Assembly (NCBI GenBank): GCA_945876305.1
Contig: CAMCOB010000013.1
Span: forward strand, 1 to 21,611
Length of the DNA stretch: 21,611 nucleotides
Reading direction: 5' to 3'
DNA from: Bifidobacterium breve
GTDB taxonomy: Bacteria; Actinomycetota; Thermoleophilia; Miltoncostaeales; Miltoncostaeaceae
A model generated the notes under the pieces. That model worked only from the letters and a program-made list of their open reading frames with translations. It was not told the DNA's origin and ran no database searches. Positions 13,734 through 21,415 of the stretch are shown here, in pieces. Both the position numbers and the translations under genes were made by a program. The first letter of the stretch is position 1. Each line of letters opens with the position of its first letter.

Positions 13734-16406
13734 GGCGGACCCCTTGACTTCCTGCATGAACTGGGCAGAGAGGCGGCAGGCGAGGTGCGTGGCGATACGG
13801 CCACGCGCGAACTTTACGCCGTTGATGCGAGCCTGTACCGCCGAGTTCCGGTGGGTGCGCTGCGGGCAACGGGCGCAGCGGATATCGAGGCGGCAATCGC
13901 GGCATGCCGGGATCACTCCGTCGCACTCACCATGCGGGGTGCTGGCACCAGTCTGGCCGGGCAGGCCGTTGGCCGTGGCTTGGTAGTGGATACCTCGGCG
14001 ATGCGGCGCGTTGAGATACATCCAGATACCCAGATCGCAGTGGTGGAGCCGGGAGTGGTGCTCGACGACCTCAACCGGGCGGCGGGCGTTCATGGCCTGA
14101 TATTCGGGCCGGATGTGGCCACGTCCAGTCGCGCGACTCTCGGCGGGATGATCGCCAACAACTCGGCCGGGGCCCGCTCAGTGGTGTACGGCCTGACCGC
14201 GGATTCGATTGAGGCACTCGACGTGGTGCTGGCCGATGGCACGCGGGCCACGCTCACACGGGGAGGTGCGGTGCCCCCAGCACTCCGGGCGGTGCGCGAT
14301 ATCGCGACAGCCGACGGCTTCCCCGCGCTGCGTCGCAGGGTGTCGGGATACGCCCTCGATGCCATTGCGGGGGATGACCCCGACTGGCCACGACTCATCG
14401 CGGGCAGCGAGGGGACCCTTGCCGTGGTTACCAGCGCGCGCCTGCGCCTGGTCAGGCCCCCGGACGAGCGGATTCTGGTGCTCATCCCCTACGCCGACGT
14501 CACAAGCGCGCTCGAGGCAGTTCCCGCACTGCTTGAAACCCATCCATCGGCCATCGAGCTGATGGATGCCGATCTGCTGGACCCCGCCAACCGCGCACCG
14601 GCCGAGCGCGCGCTGCTCGGCATCGTGGGCCGTGCACCCGCAATGCTCGTGGTGGAGCACTCCGGCGAGGTCGGGGAGGCCCTCGCCGCGGCACGGCGGC
14701 ACGTCGGCGGCACGGTCATCAGCGACCCCTCCGACCAGGCGTCGATCTGGCGCATCCGGCGCACCAGCATCTCGCGGGCACTCCGGGTGGAGGGGGATGG
14801 CAAGCCCATTCCCTTCATTGAAGACCCTGCGGTACCACCGCACGCCCTCGCATCGTTCGCCGGTGAGGTGCGCCGGGTGCTGACTGATACCGGTATGGGA
14901 GATGCCATTTGGTACGGGCACGCGAGCGTGGGATGCCTGCACATACGGCCCATGGTTGATCTGCGCGCGCCGGGGGCGGTTACCCGCATGCGCGAGGTGG
15001 CCGAGGCCGTGGCCGACATCGTGGTGGCCCACGGCGGATCGCTGTCAGGTGAGCATGGTGATGGACGCCTGCGCGGCGAACTGCTGCCCCGCATGTACGC
15101 CCCCGACCTGATGGCGCGTTTCGAAGAGACCAAGCGCATCCTTGATCCGCAGGGCATCCTCAACCCCGGGGTCATCGTGCACCCCGAGCCACTCGACTCC
15201 GGGCTGCGCATCGCGGCATCACCTCCGCGTCACGACATCCCGACCGCGATCCCATTCGACCGGGAAGGTGGATTCCAGCGGGCCGTCGAGGCATGCAACG
15301 GCAATGGCCAGTGCCGGCGCACCGACGAGGGGATGTGCCCCTCCTATCAGGCCCTGAATGACGAGCGGCACTCCACGCGGGGGCGTGCCGTACTGCTGCG
15401 GGCCGCCGTGGAGGGCCGTCTGCCGGGTGGTCTCGCCGACGACGGCCTGCACGAGGCGCTTAGCCTGTGTCTGTCGTGCAAGGCGTGCGCCACCGAATGC
15501 CCGGCTGCCGTTGACATGTCACGCCTCAAGGTCGAGGCGCTGGTCGCGAGGCACCAGGTGGTGCGGCCTGCGCTGCAGGTGACTGCGGCCGCCCACGTGC
15601 ACGACCTGCTGGCTGCCGGATCGAAGGGATCGGCGCTCGCCCGGCGGGTCACCCGCATTGCAGCGCGCCGCGTTGGGCGGCCGCTGCCCACCCCGGTGCG
15701 CGAGTGGCGCCCTCCCGGTCCCACCGGCCGCGGACGGCCCGTTGACCTGCTGGCCGACACCTTTACCCGCTTTCTGCATCCCGAGGTGGGCGATGCCGCC
15801 ATACGGGTGCTTGCCGGGGCCGGGGCACGTGTGGAGGTGCAGGTGGATGGCTGCTGCGGCCGCCCGGCGCTCTCACAAGGATTTCCCGACCTCGCCCGCA
15901 GGCAGGCCAGCGCGCTGCTGGACCGACTCGCGCCGCATGCCATGGCCGGACGGCCGCTGGTGGTGCTGGAGCCCTCATGCTGGTCGATGCTGCTCGATGA
16001 CCTGCCTGCCCTGTTGCCGCATGACCCGCGCGCGAAGTGGGTGTCGGAGGTGGTGGTGTCGTTCGAACAGGCCGTCACGGACCTCGGCCTCCAGGTACCC
16101 GCGTCAAATGCGACCGTGCACTGCCACTGCCACGCGCGTGCCTTGGGCGACACAGCGGCCGTCACAGCCGTGGGGCCGGATGCCACGGCCACCGATGCCG
16201 GGTGCTGTGGCATGGCCGGAGCATTTGGGTACCAGCATCCCGCTGAGTCGCGGCTGATTGGCGAACACCGTCTGGTACCCGCCGTGCGCGCCGCCACCGG
16301 CCCAGTGGTGGCGGCGGGGACATCATGCAGGCAACAGATCGCCGACCTCACGGGTGTGGAGGCACTGCATCCCGCGGTTCACCTCGACCGACTGCAGAAC
16401 CCATAG
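13731..16406 (+). CDS. Large FAD-linked and Fe-S/CCG-domain oxidoreductase (GlcD-GlcF/YdiJ type)
   Basis: This 891-residue fusion joins a flavin dehydrogenase to an electron-transfer module. An FAD-binding PCMH domain (about residues 35-220) shows MRGAGTSLAGQAVG and ATLGGMIANNSAGARS. An FAD-oxidase C-terminal domain ends with HGGSLSGEHGDGRLRGE (about 434-450). The Fe-S part has C522-x5-C528-x7-C536-PSY and C580-x2-C583-x2-C586-x3-C590-P. Two CCG domains contain CCG at 708-710 and 825-827, with EPSC and HCHCHARALGD between them. The layout matches enzymes such as E. coli YdiJ, which oxidise a 2-hydroxy acid (D-lactate, D-2-hydroxyglutarate or glycolate type) and pass electrons to quinone or another carrier; the actual substrate is unknown. 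ATG at 13731 is used because the FAD domain begins soon after. An upstream in-frame ATG at 13530 would run antisense through the tuf promoter and adds non-homologous residues. It converges with fusA. Confidence 0.93.
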   Translation: MGGPLDFLHELGREAAGEVRGDTATRELYAVDASLYRRVPVGALRATGAADIEAAIAACRDHSVALTMRGAGTSLAGQAVGRGLVVDTSAMRRVEIHPDTQIAVVEPGVVLDDLNRAAGVHGLIFGPDVATSSRATLGGMIANNSAGARSVVYGLTADSIEALDVVLADGTRATLTRGGAVPPALRAVRDIATADGFPALRRRVSGYALDAIAGDDPDWPRLIAGSEGTLAVVTSARLRLVRPPDERILVLIPYADVTSALEAVPALLETHPSAIELMDADLLDPANRAPAERALLGIVGRAPAMLVVEHSGEVGEALAAARRHVGGTVISDPSDQASIWRIRRTSISRALRVEGDGKPIPFIEDPAVPPHALASFAGEVRRVLTDTGMGDAIWYGHASVGCLHIRPMVDLRAPGAVTRMREVAEAVADIVVAHGGSLSGEHGDGRLRGELLPRMYAPDLMARFEETKRILDPQGILNPGVIVHPEPLDSGLRIAASPPRHDIPTAIPFDREGGFQRAVEACNGNGQCRRTDEGMCPSYQALNDERHSTRGRAVLLRAAVEGRLPGGLADDGLHEALSLCLSCKACATECPAAVDMSRLKVEALVARHQVVRPALQVTAAAHVHDLLAAGSKGSALARRVTRIAARRVGRPLPTPVREWRPPGPTGRGRPVDLLADTFTRFLHPEVGDAAIRVLAGAGARVEVQVDGCCGRPALSQGFPDLARRQASALLDRLAPHAMAGRPLVVLEPSCWSMLLDDLPALLPHDPRAKWVSEVVVSFEQAVTDLGLQVPASNATVHCHCHARALGDTAAVTAVGPDATATDAGCCGMAGAFGYQHPAESRLIGEHRLVPAVRAATGPVVAAGTSCRQQIADLTGVEALHPAVHLDRLQNP

Positions 16407-16411
16407 AACGA

Positions 16412-16437
16412 CGAAGGGCCCCGAGTGGGGCCCTTCG
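16412..16437. terminator. Bidirectional terminator between the oxidoreductase gene and fusA
   Basis: A perfect 11-bp stem (CGAAGGGCCCC / GGGGCCCTTCG) encloses the loop GAGT. It lies 5 bases after the stop of the plus-strand oxidoreductase gene and about 38 bases after the stop of fusA on the minus strand. Being symmetrical, it can serve both convergent transcripts. U runs are poor on either side. Confidence 0.75.
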
Positions 16438-16474
16438 CGGATCATTCGTCGGCGTCACGCGCCGGCGGGCACAC

Positions 16475-18568
16475 CTATGCGGTTGCGCCGACCTTGGCCT
16501 TGATCTCTTCCGAGATGGACTTGGGGACCTCGGCGTAGTGGTCAAACTGCATGCTGAACGTGGCGCGCCCCTGTGTGGCCGAGCGCACCGACGTGGCGTA
16601 CCCGAACATCTCGGAGAGCGGCACGTGCGCCTGAATCGTTCCGGCGGTGCCCTTCTCCTCCATGCCATTGATGCGGCCGCGACGACCGTTGAGGTCGCCC
16701 ACCACGGTGCCCATGAACTCGGTGGGGGTCACGACCTCCACCGCCATGAGCGGCTCGAGCAGGCACGGGCTGGCGCGTCTCGCGGCCTCACGTACGGCCA
16801 TCGAGCCGGCAATCTTGAAGGCACCCTCATTCGAGTCCACGTCGTGGTACGAGCCGTCAATCAGCTGCACCCTGACGTCGACCATCGGGAAGCCGGCGAC
16901 AATGCCGCCCTCCAGCGCCTCCTTGATGCCCTCGTCCACGGCCGGGACGAATTCCTTGGGAATGGAGCCACCCACGGTCTTGTTCTCGAACTCGTAGCCC
17001 TTGCCGGGCTCGTTCGGCTCCACCGAGATGTACACGTGGCCGTACTGGCCGCGACCACCCGACTGGCGGACGAAGCGACCCTCGATCTTCTCGACCCGCT
17101 TGCGGATCGTCTCGCGGTACGCCACCTGGGGGGCGCCCACGTTGGCATCCACGCTGAACTCGCGCATGAGGCGATCGACGATGATCTCAAGGTGCAGCTC
17201 GCCCATTCCGGCGATGACCGTCTGACCGGTCTCCTCGTCGGTACGCACGCGGAAGGTCGGGTCCTCGTCCTGGAGGCGCTGCAGTGCGGTTGAGAGCCTC
17301 TCCTGGTCGGCCTTCGTCTTGGGCTCGATGGCCAGACGGATGACCGGCTCGGGGAATGTCATCTCCTCAAGCACCACGGGGTGCGCCGGGTCGCAGAGCG
17401 TGTCACCGGTTGTGGTGGTCTTCAGGCCCACGGCAGCGACGATGTCGCCGGCCGTTGCCATCTCGGCCTCCTCGCGGTGGTTCGCGTGCATCATCAGCAG
17501 ACGGCCGATGCGCTCTTTGCGCTCGCCCTTGGTGGCATTGATGATGCCGTCACCCGCATTAATGCTTCCCGAGTACACGCGCAGGAAGGTGAGGCGACCC
17601 ACGTACGGGTCGCTCATCACCTTGAACGCCAGCGCGGCGAATGGGGCGTCGGGGTCAGACGGACGCGTCACCTCGTTGCCGTAGTCGTCAACACCCTCGG
17701 CGGGCGGTACGTCCAGCGGCGACGGCATGAAGTCCACAACCGCGTCGAGCAGCGGCTGCACACCCTTGTTCTTGAATGACGAGCCGCAGAGCACCGGTGT
17801 GATCGAGATCGCCAGCACGGCGGTACGGATGGCCTGCTTCACACGCGCGGCCGGGATCTCCCCGCCCTCGAGGTACAGCTCGGCCAGCTCATCATCGCTG
17901 TCAGACAGGGCCTCAATGAGTTCTATGCGGGCCAGCTCGGCCTCTTCGAGCATGTCAGCCGGAATCGGGCCCACCTCGACCTCGGTGCCGAGGTCGTCCT
18001 TGTACGTCGTGGCGTTCATCTCAATCAGGTCGACGATGCCGGCGAAGTCACCCTCGGCACCGATCGGCAACTGGATCGGCACGGCGCGGGCGCCGAGGCG
18101 ATCAATCATGGTCTGCACGGCAGCAGCGAAGTCGGCACCGATGCGGTCCATCTTGTTGACGTACGCGATGCGCGGCACGTGATAGCGGTCGGCCTGACGC
18201 CACACGGTCTCCGACTGCGGCTCCACACCGGCCACCGAGTCGAACACGGCCACGGCGCCGTCGAGGACGCGCAGGGAGCGCTCGACCTCAACCGTGAAGT
18301 CCACGTGGCCGGGGGTGTCGATGATGTTGATGCGGTGGTCGCGCCAAAAGCAGGTGGTTGCAGCGGACGTGATCGTGATGCCACGCTCCTGCTCCTGCTC
18401 CATCCAGTCCATCGTGGCTGCGCCCTCGTGCACCTCACCAATCCGGTGCGTACGCCCGGTGTAATAGAGGATGCGCTCGGTCGTGGTCGTCTTCCCGGCA
18501 TCGATGTGCGCCATGATCCCGATATTCCGGGTGCGCTCGAGCGGGACGTTCTTCACCTCAGTCGACAC
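16475..18568 (-). CDS. fusA: Elongation factor G
   Basis: EF-G is the GTPase that drives translocation and, with RRF, ribosome recycling. The protein has 697 residues, the standard length. The G domain has AHIDAGKTTTTER (20-32), RGITITSAATT (switch I), DTPGHVDF with H88, and NKMDRIGADF. Domain IV carries QSGGRGQYGHVYISVEP, and GMGELHLEIIVDRLMREF lies in domain III. The C-terminal region has NGRRGRINGMEEKG and PLSEMFGYATSVRS. Start is GTG at 18568, five bases after AGGTGAT. A 103-base gap with a strong hairpin separates it from rpsG. I see no sign that it is a non-canonical EF-G2 paralogue. Confidence 0.98.
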   Translation of the reverse strand: MSTEVKNVPLERTRNIGIMAHIDAGKTTTTERILYYTGRTHRIGEVHEGAATMDWMEQEQERGITITSAATTCFWRDHRINIIDTPGHVDFTVEVERSLRVLDGAVAVFDSVAGVEPQSETVWRQADRYHVPRIAYVNKMDRIGADFAAAVQTMIDRLGARAVPIQLPIGAEGDFAGIVDLIEMNATTYKDDLGTEVEVGPIPADMLEEAELARIELIEALSDSDDELAELYLEGGEIPAARVKQAIRTAVLAISITPVLCGSSFKNKGVQPLLDAVVDFMPSPLDVPPAEGVDDYGNEVTRPSDPDAPFAALAFKVMSDPYVGRLTFLRVYSGSINAGDGIINATKGERKERIGRLLMMHANHREEAEMATAGDIVAAVGLKTTTTGDTLCDPAHPVVLEEMTFPEPVIRLAIEPKTKADQERLSTALQRLQDEDPTFRVRTDEETGQTVIAGMGELHLEIIVDRLMREFSVDANVGAPQVAYRETIRKRVEKIEGRFVRQSGGRGQYGHVYISVEPNEPGKGYEFENKTVGGSIPKEFVPAVDEGIKEALEGGIVAGFPMVDVRVQLIDGSYHDVDSNEGAFKIAGSMAVREAARRASPCLLEPLMAVEVVTPTEFMGTVVGDLNGRRGRINGMEEKGTAGTIQAHVPLSEMFGYATSVRSATQGRATFSMQFDHYAEVPKSISEEIKAKVGATA

Positions 18569-18573
18569 TTCAA

Positions 18574-18580
18574 ATCACCT
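18574..18580 (-). promoter_or_regulatory. fusA Shine-Dalgarno sequence, complementary to an upstream loop
   Basis: AGGTGAT on the minus strand ends five bases before the GTG start of fusA. Its reverse complement ATCACCT is found at the apex of the hairpin at 18595-18623, so the two can pair. Pairing would hide the ribosome-binding site. Confidence 0.75.
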
Positions 18581-18594
18581 GTCTGTCCGTGTGA

Positions 18595-18623
18595 GGTCGC
18601 GGGCGAGGTGATCGCCCGCGACC
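18595..18623 (-). promoter_or_regulatory. 12-bp hairpin in the rpsG-fusA gap with an anti-Shine-Dalgarno loop
   Basis: The arms GGTCGCGGGCGA and TCGCCCGCGACC are perfectly complementary over 12 bp around the five-base loop TCACC on the transcript. The apex reads GAUCACCUC, the same nine bases as the conserved 3' end of bacterial 16S rRNA (GGAUCACCUCCUUU). It is also complementary over seven bases to the fusA ribosome-binding site 14-20 bases after the stem. A simple terminator role is less likely because no U run follows (TCACACGGAC). A role as regulatory element for fusA translation, perhaps with S7 as repressor as in the E. coli str operon, is inference. Confidence 0.7.
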
Positions 18624-18671
18624 GTCGGGAATGCGAGTGGAAGTCAATGCCCGGGTGGGCCGACCCCGGTC

Positions 18672-19142
18672 CTACCAGCGGTAGTGCGCGAAGGCCTTGT
18701 TGGCCTGGGCCATGCGGTACAGGTCGTCCTTGCGCTTAAACGCGCCGCCCTGCGAGCCCAGTGCGTCGAGCAGCTCGTTGGCCAGACGCTCGCTCATCTC
18801 CTTCTCGCGACGCTCACGCGAGAAGCGGACGATCCAGCGGATGGCCAGTGCGCGGCCGCGACGGGCCGGGACCTCGATCGGCACCTGATACGTGGCGCCA
18901 CCCACGCGGCGGCTCTTGACCTCGAGCACCGGTGTGACATTGCGGATGGCTTCTTCCATGACCTGCACCGGGTCGCGACCCGTGCGGTCGCGAATACGCT
19001 CAAGAGCGTCGTACACGGTGCGCTCGGAGACGGACTTCTTGCCGTCGCGGAGAACCTTGTTGATGATCTGCGTCACGATCACATTGTCGTAGACGGGGTC
19101 CGCGATGAGCGGACGGCGGGAAACTGCTGCGCGTCGAGGCAT
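18672..19142 (-). CDS. rpsG: 30S ribosomal protein S7
   Basis: S7 starts assembly of the small-subunit head and lies at the tRNA exit side; in E. coli it also represses translation of the str operon. The 156-residue protein has PRRAAVSRRPLIADPVYDN, LIADPVYDNVIVTQIINKV, VTPVLEVKSRRVGGATYQVP, RRGRALAIRWIVRFSRERRE and GGAFKRKDDLYRMAQANKAF. The start given is ATG at 19142, four bases after the rpsL stop, in the context TAGGACC-ATG. A longer open frame reaches back into rpsL but is not S7-like. The short rpsL-rpsG gap leaves no room for the intercistronic S7 target known from E. coli. Confidence 0.97.
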   Translation of the reverse strand: MPRRAAVSRRPLIADPVYDNVIVTQIINKVLRDGKKSVSERTVYDALERIRDRTGRDPVQVMEEAIRNVTPVLEVKSRRVGGATYQVPIEVPARRGRALAIRWIVRFSRERREKEMSERLANELLDALGSQGGAFKRKDDLYRMAQANKAFAHYRW

Positions 19143-19146
19143 GGTC

Positions 19147-19518
19147 CTACTTCGGAGTCTTGGCGCCGTACTTCGAGCGCGCTTGCTTGCGGTCAGAGAC
19201 ACCGGCGGTGTCGAGGGCTGCACGGATGACCTTGTACCGGACACCCGGCAGGTCCTTCACGCGGCCACCACGCACGAGCACAACGGAGTGCTCCTGCAGA
19301 TTGTGACCCTCGCCGGGGATATAGCTCGTGACTTCCATCCCGTTGGTGAGACGAACACGGGCCACCTTACGCAGCGCCGAGTTCGGCTTCTTCGGGGTGG
19401 TCGTATAGACCCTGGTGCAGACCCCGCGCTTCTGCGGCGCGCCGCGGAGTGCGGGCGTCGAGGTCTTGGTCGCCTTGGGCTTACGGCCCTTGCGGACCAT
19501 CTGGTTAATCGTAGGCAC
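19147..19518 (-). CDS. rpsL: 30S ribosomal protein S12
   Basis: S12 controls decoding accuracy in the A site. The 123-residue protein begins PTINQMVRKGRKPK and contains TTTPKKPNSALRKVARVRL and GGRVKDLPGVRYKVIRAALD. The residues linked to streptomycin response, K43 and K88, are the wild-type lysines, and D89, the methylthiolation site known in E. coli, is present. Start is GTG at 19518 behind GGAAGAGG. It is the first gene of the str block. rpoC, the usual upstream neighbour, is replaced by an ecfT-like gene 129 bases upstream on the same strand. Confidence 0.98.
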   Translation of the reverse strand: MPTINQMVRKGRKPKATKTSTPALRGAPQKRGVCTRVYTTTPKKPNSALRKVARVRLTNGMEVTSYIPGEGHNLQEHSVVLVRGGRVKDLPGVRYKVIRAALDTAGVSDRKQARSKYGAKTPK

Positions 19519-19581
19519 GAGCCTCTTCCGGATGAATGAGCGTGACGTATTCAGTCGCCCAGCCGTATCCCGTGCATGTCT

Positions 19582-19587
19582 TAGATA
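19582..19587 (-). promoter_or_regulatory. Possible -10 element of the rpsL-rpsG-fusA unit
   Basis: TATCTA on the minus strand lies about 64 bases upstream of rpsL, in the 129-base gap after ecfT. Initiation there would give a leader of roughly 57 bases. A convincing -35 element at 16-18 bases is missing; TTGAAG is 22 bases away. No clear terminator follows ecfT, so read-through from that gene is also possible. Confidence 0.3.
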
Positions 19588-19647
19588 CCGGGATCGATCA
19601 CCGGAAATCCTTCAACGCACGTTCGGTCGGACGGGTGCGGGACCGTA

Positions 19648-20538
19648 TCACGGCGCCGATTGGCGGCCAACACCCCTCGGGTGCCCCAGTGCCAGTGCCG
19701 CCAGCACCAACGCGGCGAGCGCACACGCCCCCAGCGCAATCGATGCCGGAGTCAGGATGGGTCCCATCGTCGGGAAGAACGAGAAATCCGTTGCGCCGAT
19801 GGCGATCGCCCACCCCACGACGACAGCCAGGATGCCTGTCAGCGCCAGCGTCGTTCGCTCTCCGATATCCATCCGACGCTCCGGCAGACGCGTGCGCCGC
19901 CCCTCACCGTATCCCCGCGCAGCCATTGCCTCGGCCACATCGAGCCCGCGTTCGAGCGCCGACCCCACTAACGGGAGGGCCAGCGGGGCGGCACGACGGG
20001 CCCGTGCCATGCGTGGGCCGGTGGTGAGCACGATGCCCCGGAGGCGGGCGGTCTCGGAGATCGCGCGTGCATCGCGGCGCAGCGTTGGCACCAGGCGGGC
20101 GGCAATGGCGGATACCAGCGCGGACCGCGGCGCAACCCGCCCCACACCGGCGAGCATGCGGTCGGGGTCGGCCCACGCGAAGAGCGCTGCGGCCAGCGCG
20201 ACGGTCGCCAACACGCGCGCGGCGGCGGAAGCCCCGGCGCCCAGTTCCTCGGCGGTGATCTCGCCATTGAGCAGGGGGGGCATGGGGATGGTGAACAGCA
20301 CCAGGTCACCCTGCCCGCTGACCAGCGGTGTGAGGATGAGCACGCCGGCCGCCGACACCAACGCGCCGATCAGCACGAGATGACCCGGGTGCCCGGGTGC
20401 CGCGAGCAGAAACACCACGGCCCCTGCAGCCAGCGCAGCCAGCACGAGCGGCTGGTCGGAGGTGAATGCCAGGATGCCCGCCACCAGCACCAAGAGCACG
20501 ATGGGCATCGGTGCCCGATCACCGCCCATTGGCCCCAT
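19648..20538 (-). CDS. EcfT-type transmembrane subunit of an energy-coupling-factor transporter
   Basis: EcfT proteins (CbiQ family) couple two ATPases to a substrate-binding S component for uptake of vitamins or metals. The 296-residue protein has hydrophobic stretches at about residues 12-45, 52-72, 103-122 and 228-285. The two cytoplasmic coupling motifs are ARLRG (164-168) and AARGY (206-210), placed as in known EcfT subunits. The start is ATG at 20538, overlapping the stop of the upstream gene as TGATG; a longer frame upstream is inside that gene. Neither ATPase nor S-component genes are in the window, so the cargo cannot be named. It is co-directional with the str genes. Confidence 0.82.
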   Translation of the reverse strand: MGPMGGDRAPMPIVLLVLVAGILAFTSDQPLVLAALAAGAVVFLLAAPGHPGHLVLIGALVSAAGVLILTPLVSGQGDLVLFTIPMPPLLNGEITAEELGAGASAAARVLATVALAAALFAWADPDRMLAGVGRVAPRSALVSAIAARLVPTLRRDARAISETARLRGIVLTTGPRMARARRAAPLALPLVGSALERGLDVAEAMAARGYGEGRRTRLPERRMDIGERTTLALTGILAVVVGWAIAIGATDFSFFPTMGPILTPASIALGACALAALVLAALALGHPRGVGRQSAP

Positions 20539-21296
20539 CACTTCACCGGTTCGGTCGAGGCCAGCGTCAGGTCGGCGGTCATCTGCAGCGAGGCCGTGCC
20601 ACCGATCTCCATCTCGATTGTCCAGCGTGCCGGGAGCGCGAGTGATGGTGCGATCCACTGGGTATCCGTGCGTTGCCCCGGGAACATGCCAGTGATGTCC
20701 GCCGTCGTACGGATAACAAGCACCGGCACATCACGCTCCCCCACGCGCACGACATCGCGCCGGAGCACGCGCACGCGGGCATCCACGGTGACCTGGCGAA
20801 GGCGATAGTGCTGCAGCCAGGCGTCGCCCACCGACACCCCGCGCGGGAGCACCAGCGGCGGCGGGCGCAGCGTGCTGTTGTCCTCGCGCCCCACGCCGGC
20901 AACCGTCACCGTGGTACTGCGCGCCACCTCGCGCGTCCCTTTGGGGCCCACCTCGAACCGCACACCCTCCACGTGCTCCTCGCTCAGCGCGAGGGTGCGC
21001 CAGTAACCATTTCCTGATGGCCGCACCACGAGCCGTGCATCGGCCGGGAGATCGCGGGTCAATTGGATCGGTCCGACCCCGACGGTCTCCGATCCCTTCA
21101 CCCGGTAGGTCCATGCCCCCGCCCGCGGACCCGTGCTCGTGGTACTTCCGGGCGCGCCGTAGTCACGCAGCGCGGCCGCTGCCGAGACCCCGGTGCTCGA
21201 CCCGGCGCTGACCCAGAACCAGATGCCCGCGCCGATGATGACAAGTAGCAGCACAACGGGAACGACGATGAGCGGACGGGTGAGAAATCGGGGCAT
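20538..21296 (-). CDS. Membrane-anchored extracytoplasmic protein of unknown function
   Basis: I do not recognise this 252-residue protein. It has one N-terminal hydrophobic segment (about residues 8-31, LIVVPVVLLLVIIGAGIWFW) after a short basic start, then a Ser/Thr/Gly linker and an apparently beta-rich domain to the end. The domain has repeated short strands (GAWTYRVKG, RLVVRPSGNGYWRTL, ARVRVLRRDVVRVGERDVPV, WTIEMEIGGTASLQM), no cysteines and no evident catalytic motif. The pattern recalls small beta-barrel surface or lipocalin-like domains of the DUF3108 kind, but that is only a resemblance. Its stop overlaps the EcfT start (TGATG), so the two are co-expressed, and it could be an accessory to that transporter. 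A -10-like TAGCAT lies six bases before the ATG. Confidence 0.75.
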   Translation of the reverse strand: MPRFLTRPLIVVPVVLLLVIIGAGIWFWVSAGSSTGVSAAAALRDYGAPGSTTSTGPRAGAWTYRVKGSETVGVGPIQLTRDLPADARLVVRPSGNGYWRTLALSEEHVEGVRFEVGPKGTREVARSTTVTVAGVGREDNSTLRPPPLVLPRGVSVGDAWLQHYRLRQVTVDARVRVLRRDVVRVGERDVPVLVIRTTADITGMFPGQRTDTQWIAPSLALPARWTIEMEIGGTASLQMTADLTLASTEPVK

Positions 21297-21308
21297 CCGA
21301 CGATGCTA
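21294..21308 (-). promoter_or_regulatory. Candidate leaderless promoter of the unknown protein and ecfT
   Basis: On the minus strand TAGCAT (21308 to 21303) is followed by six bases and then the ATG at 21296, the same layout as at 13719-13733. No Shine-Dalgarno sequence is visible. A clear -35 box is not seen (the region is CTGCTC to TTCCTG). Confidence 0.35.
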
Positions 21309-21400
21309 GGGCAGGCAGGGGCGACGAGCAGGAATACAGGAACGCATAACGACGCACCGCGGCGGAAACGGGGATTTCGCGCGAGTGTCTGTTGTGGCCA

Positions 21401-21406
21401 TATCTT
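21401..21406 (+). promoter_or_regulatory. Candidate -10 element of the plus-strand gene at the right end
   Basis: TATCTT lies nine bases before the ATG at 21416, which would leave a leader of only two or three bases. It stands in the 119-base divergent region between the two outward-facing genes. The -35 element is unclear. Confidence 0.35.
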
Positions 21407-21415
21407 GGTTGCCCG

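Noticed and set aside
15347..16351. 334-codon minus-strand frame inside the oxidoreductase gene
   Set aside because: The plus-strand gene has intact Fe-S and CCG motifs through this region; the reverse frame is Arg/Ser/Ala-rich noise.
19600..19650. Possible terminator after ecfT (CGGTC..GACCG)
   Set aside because: Only a 5-bp stem with a loop of more than ten bases and no U run; not supportable.
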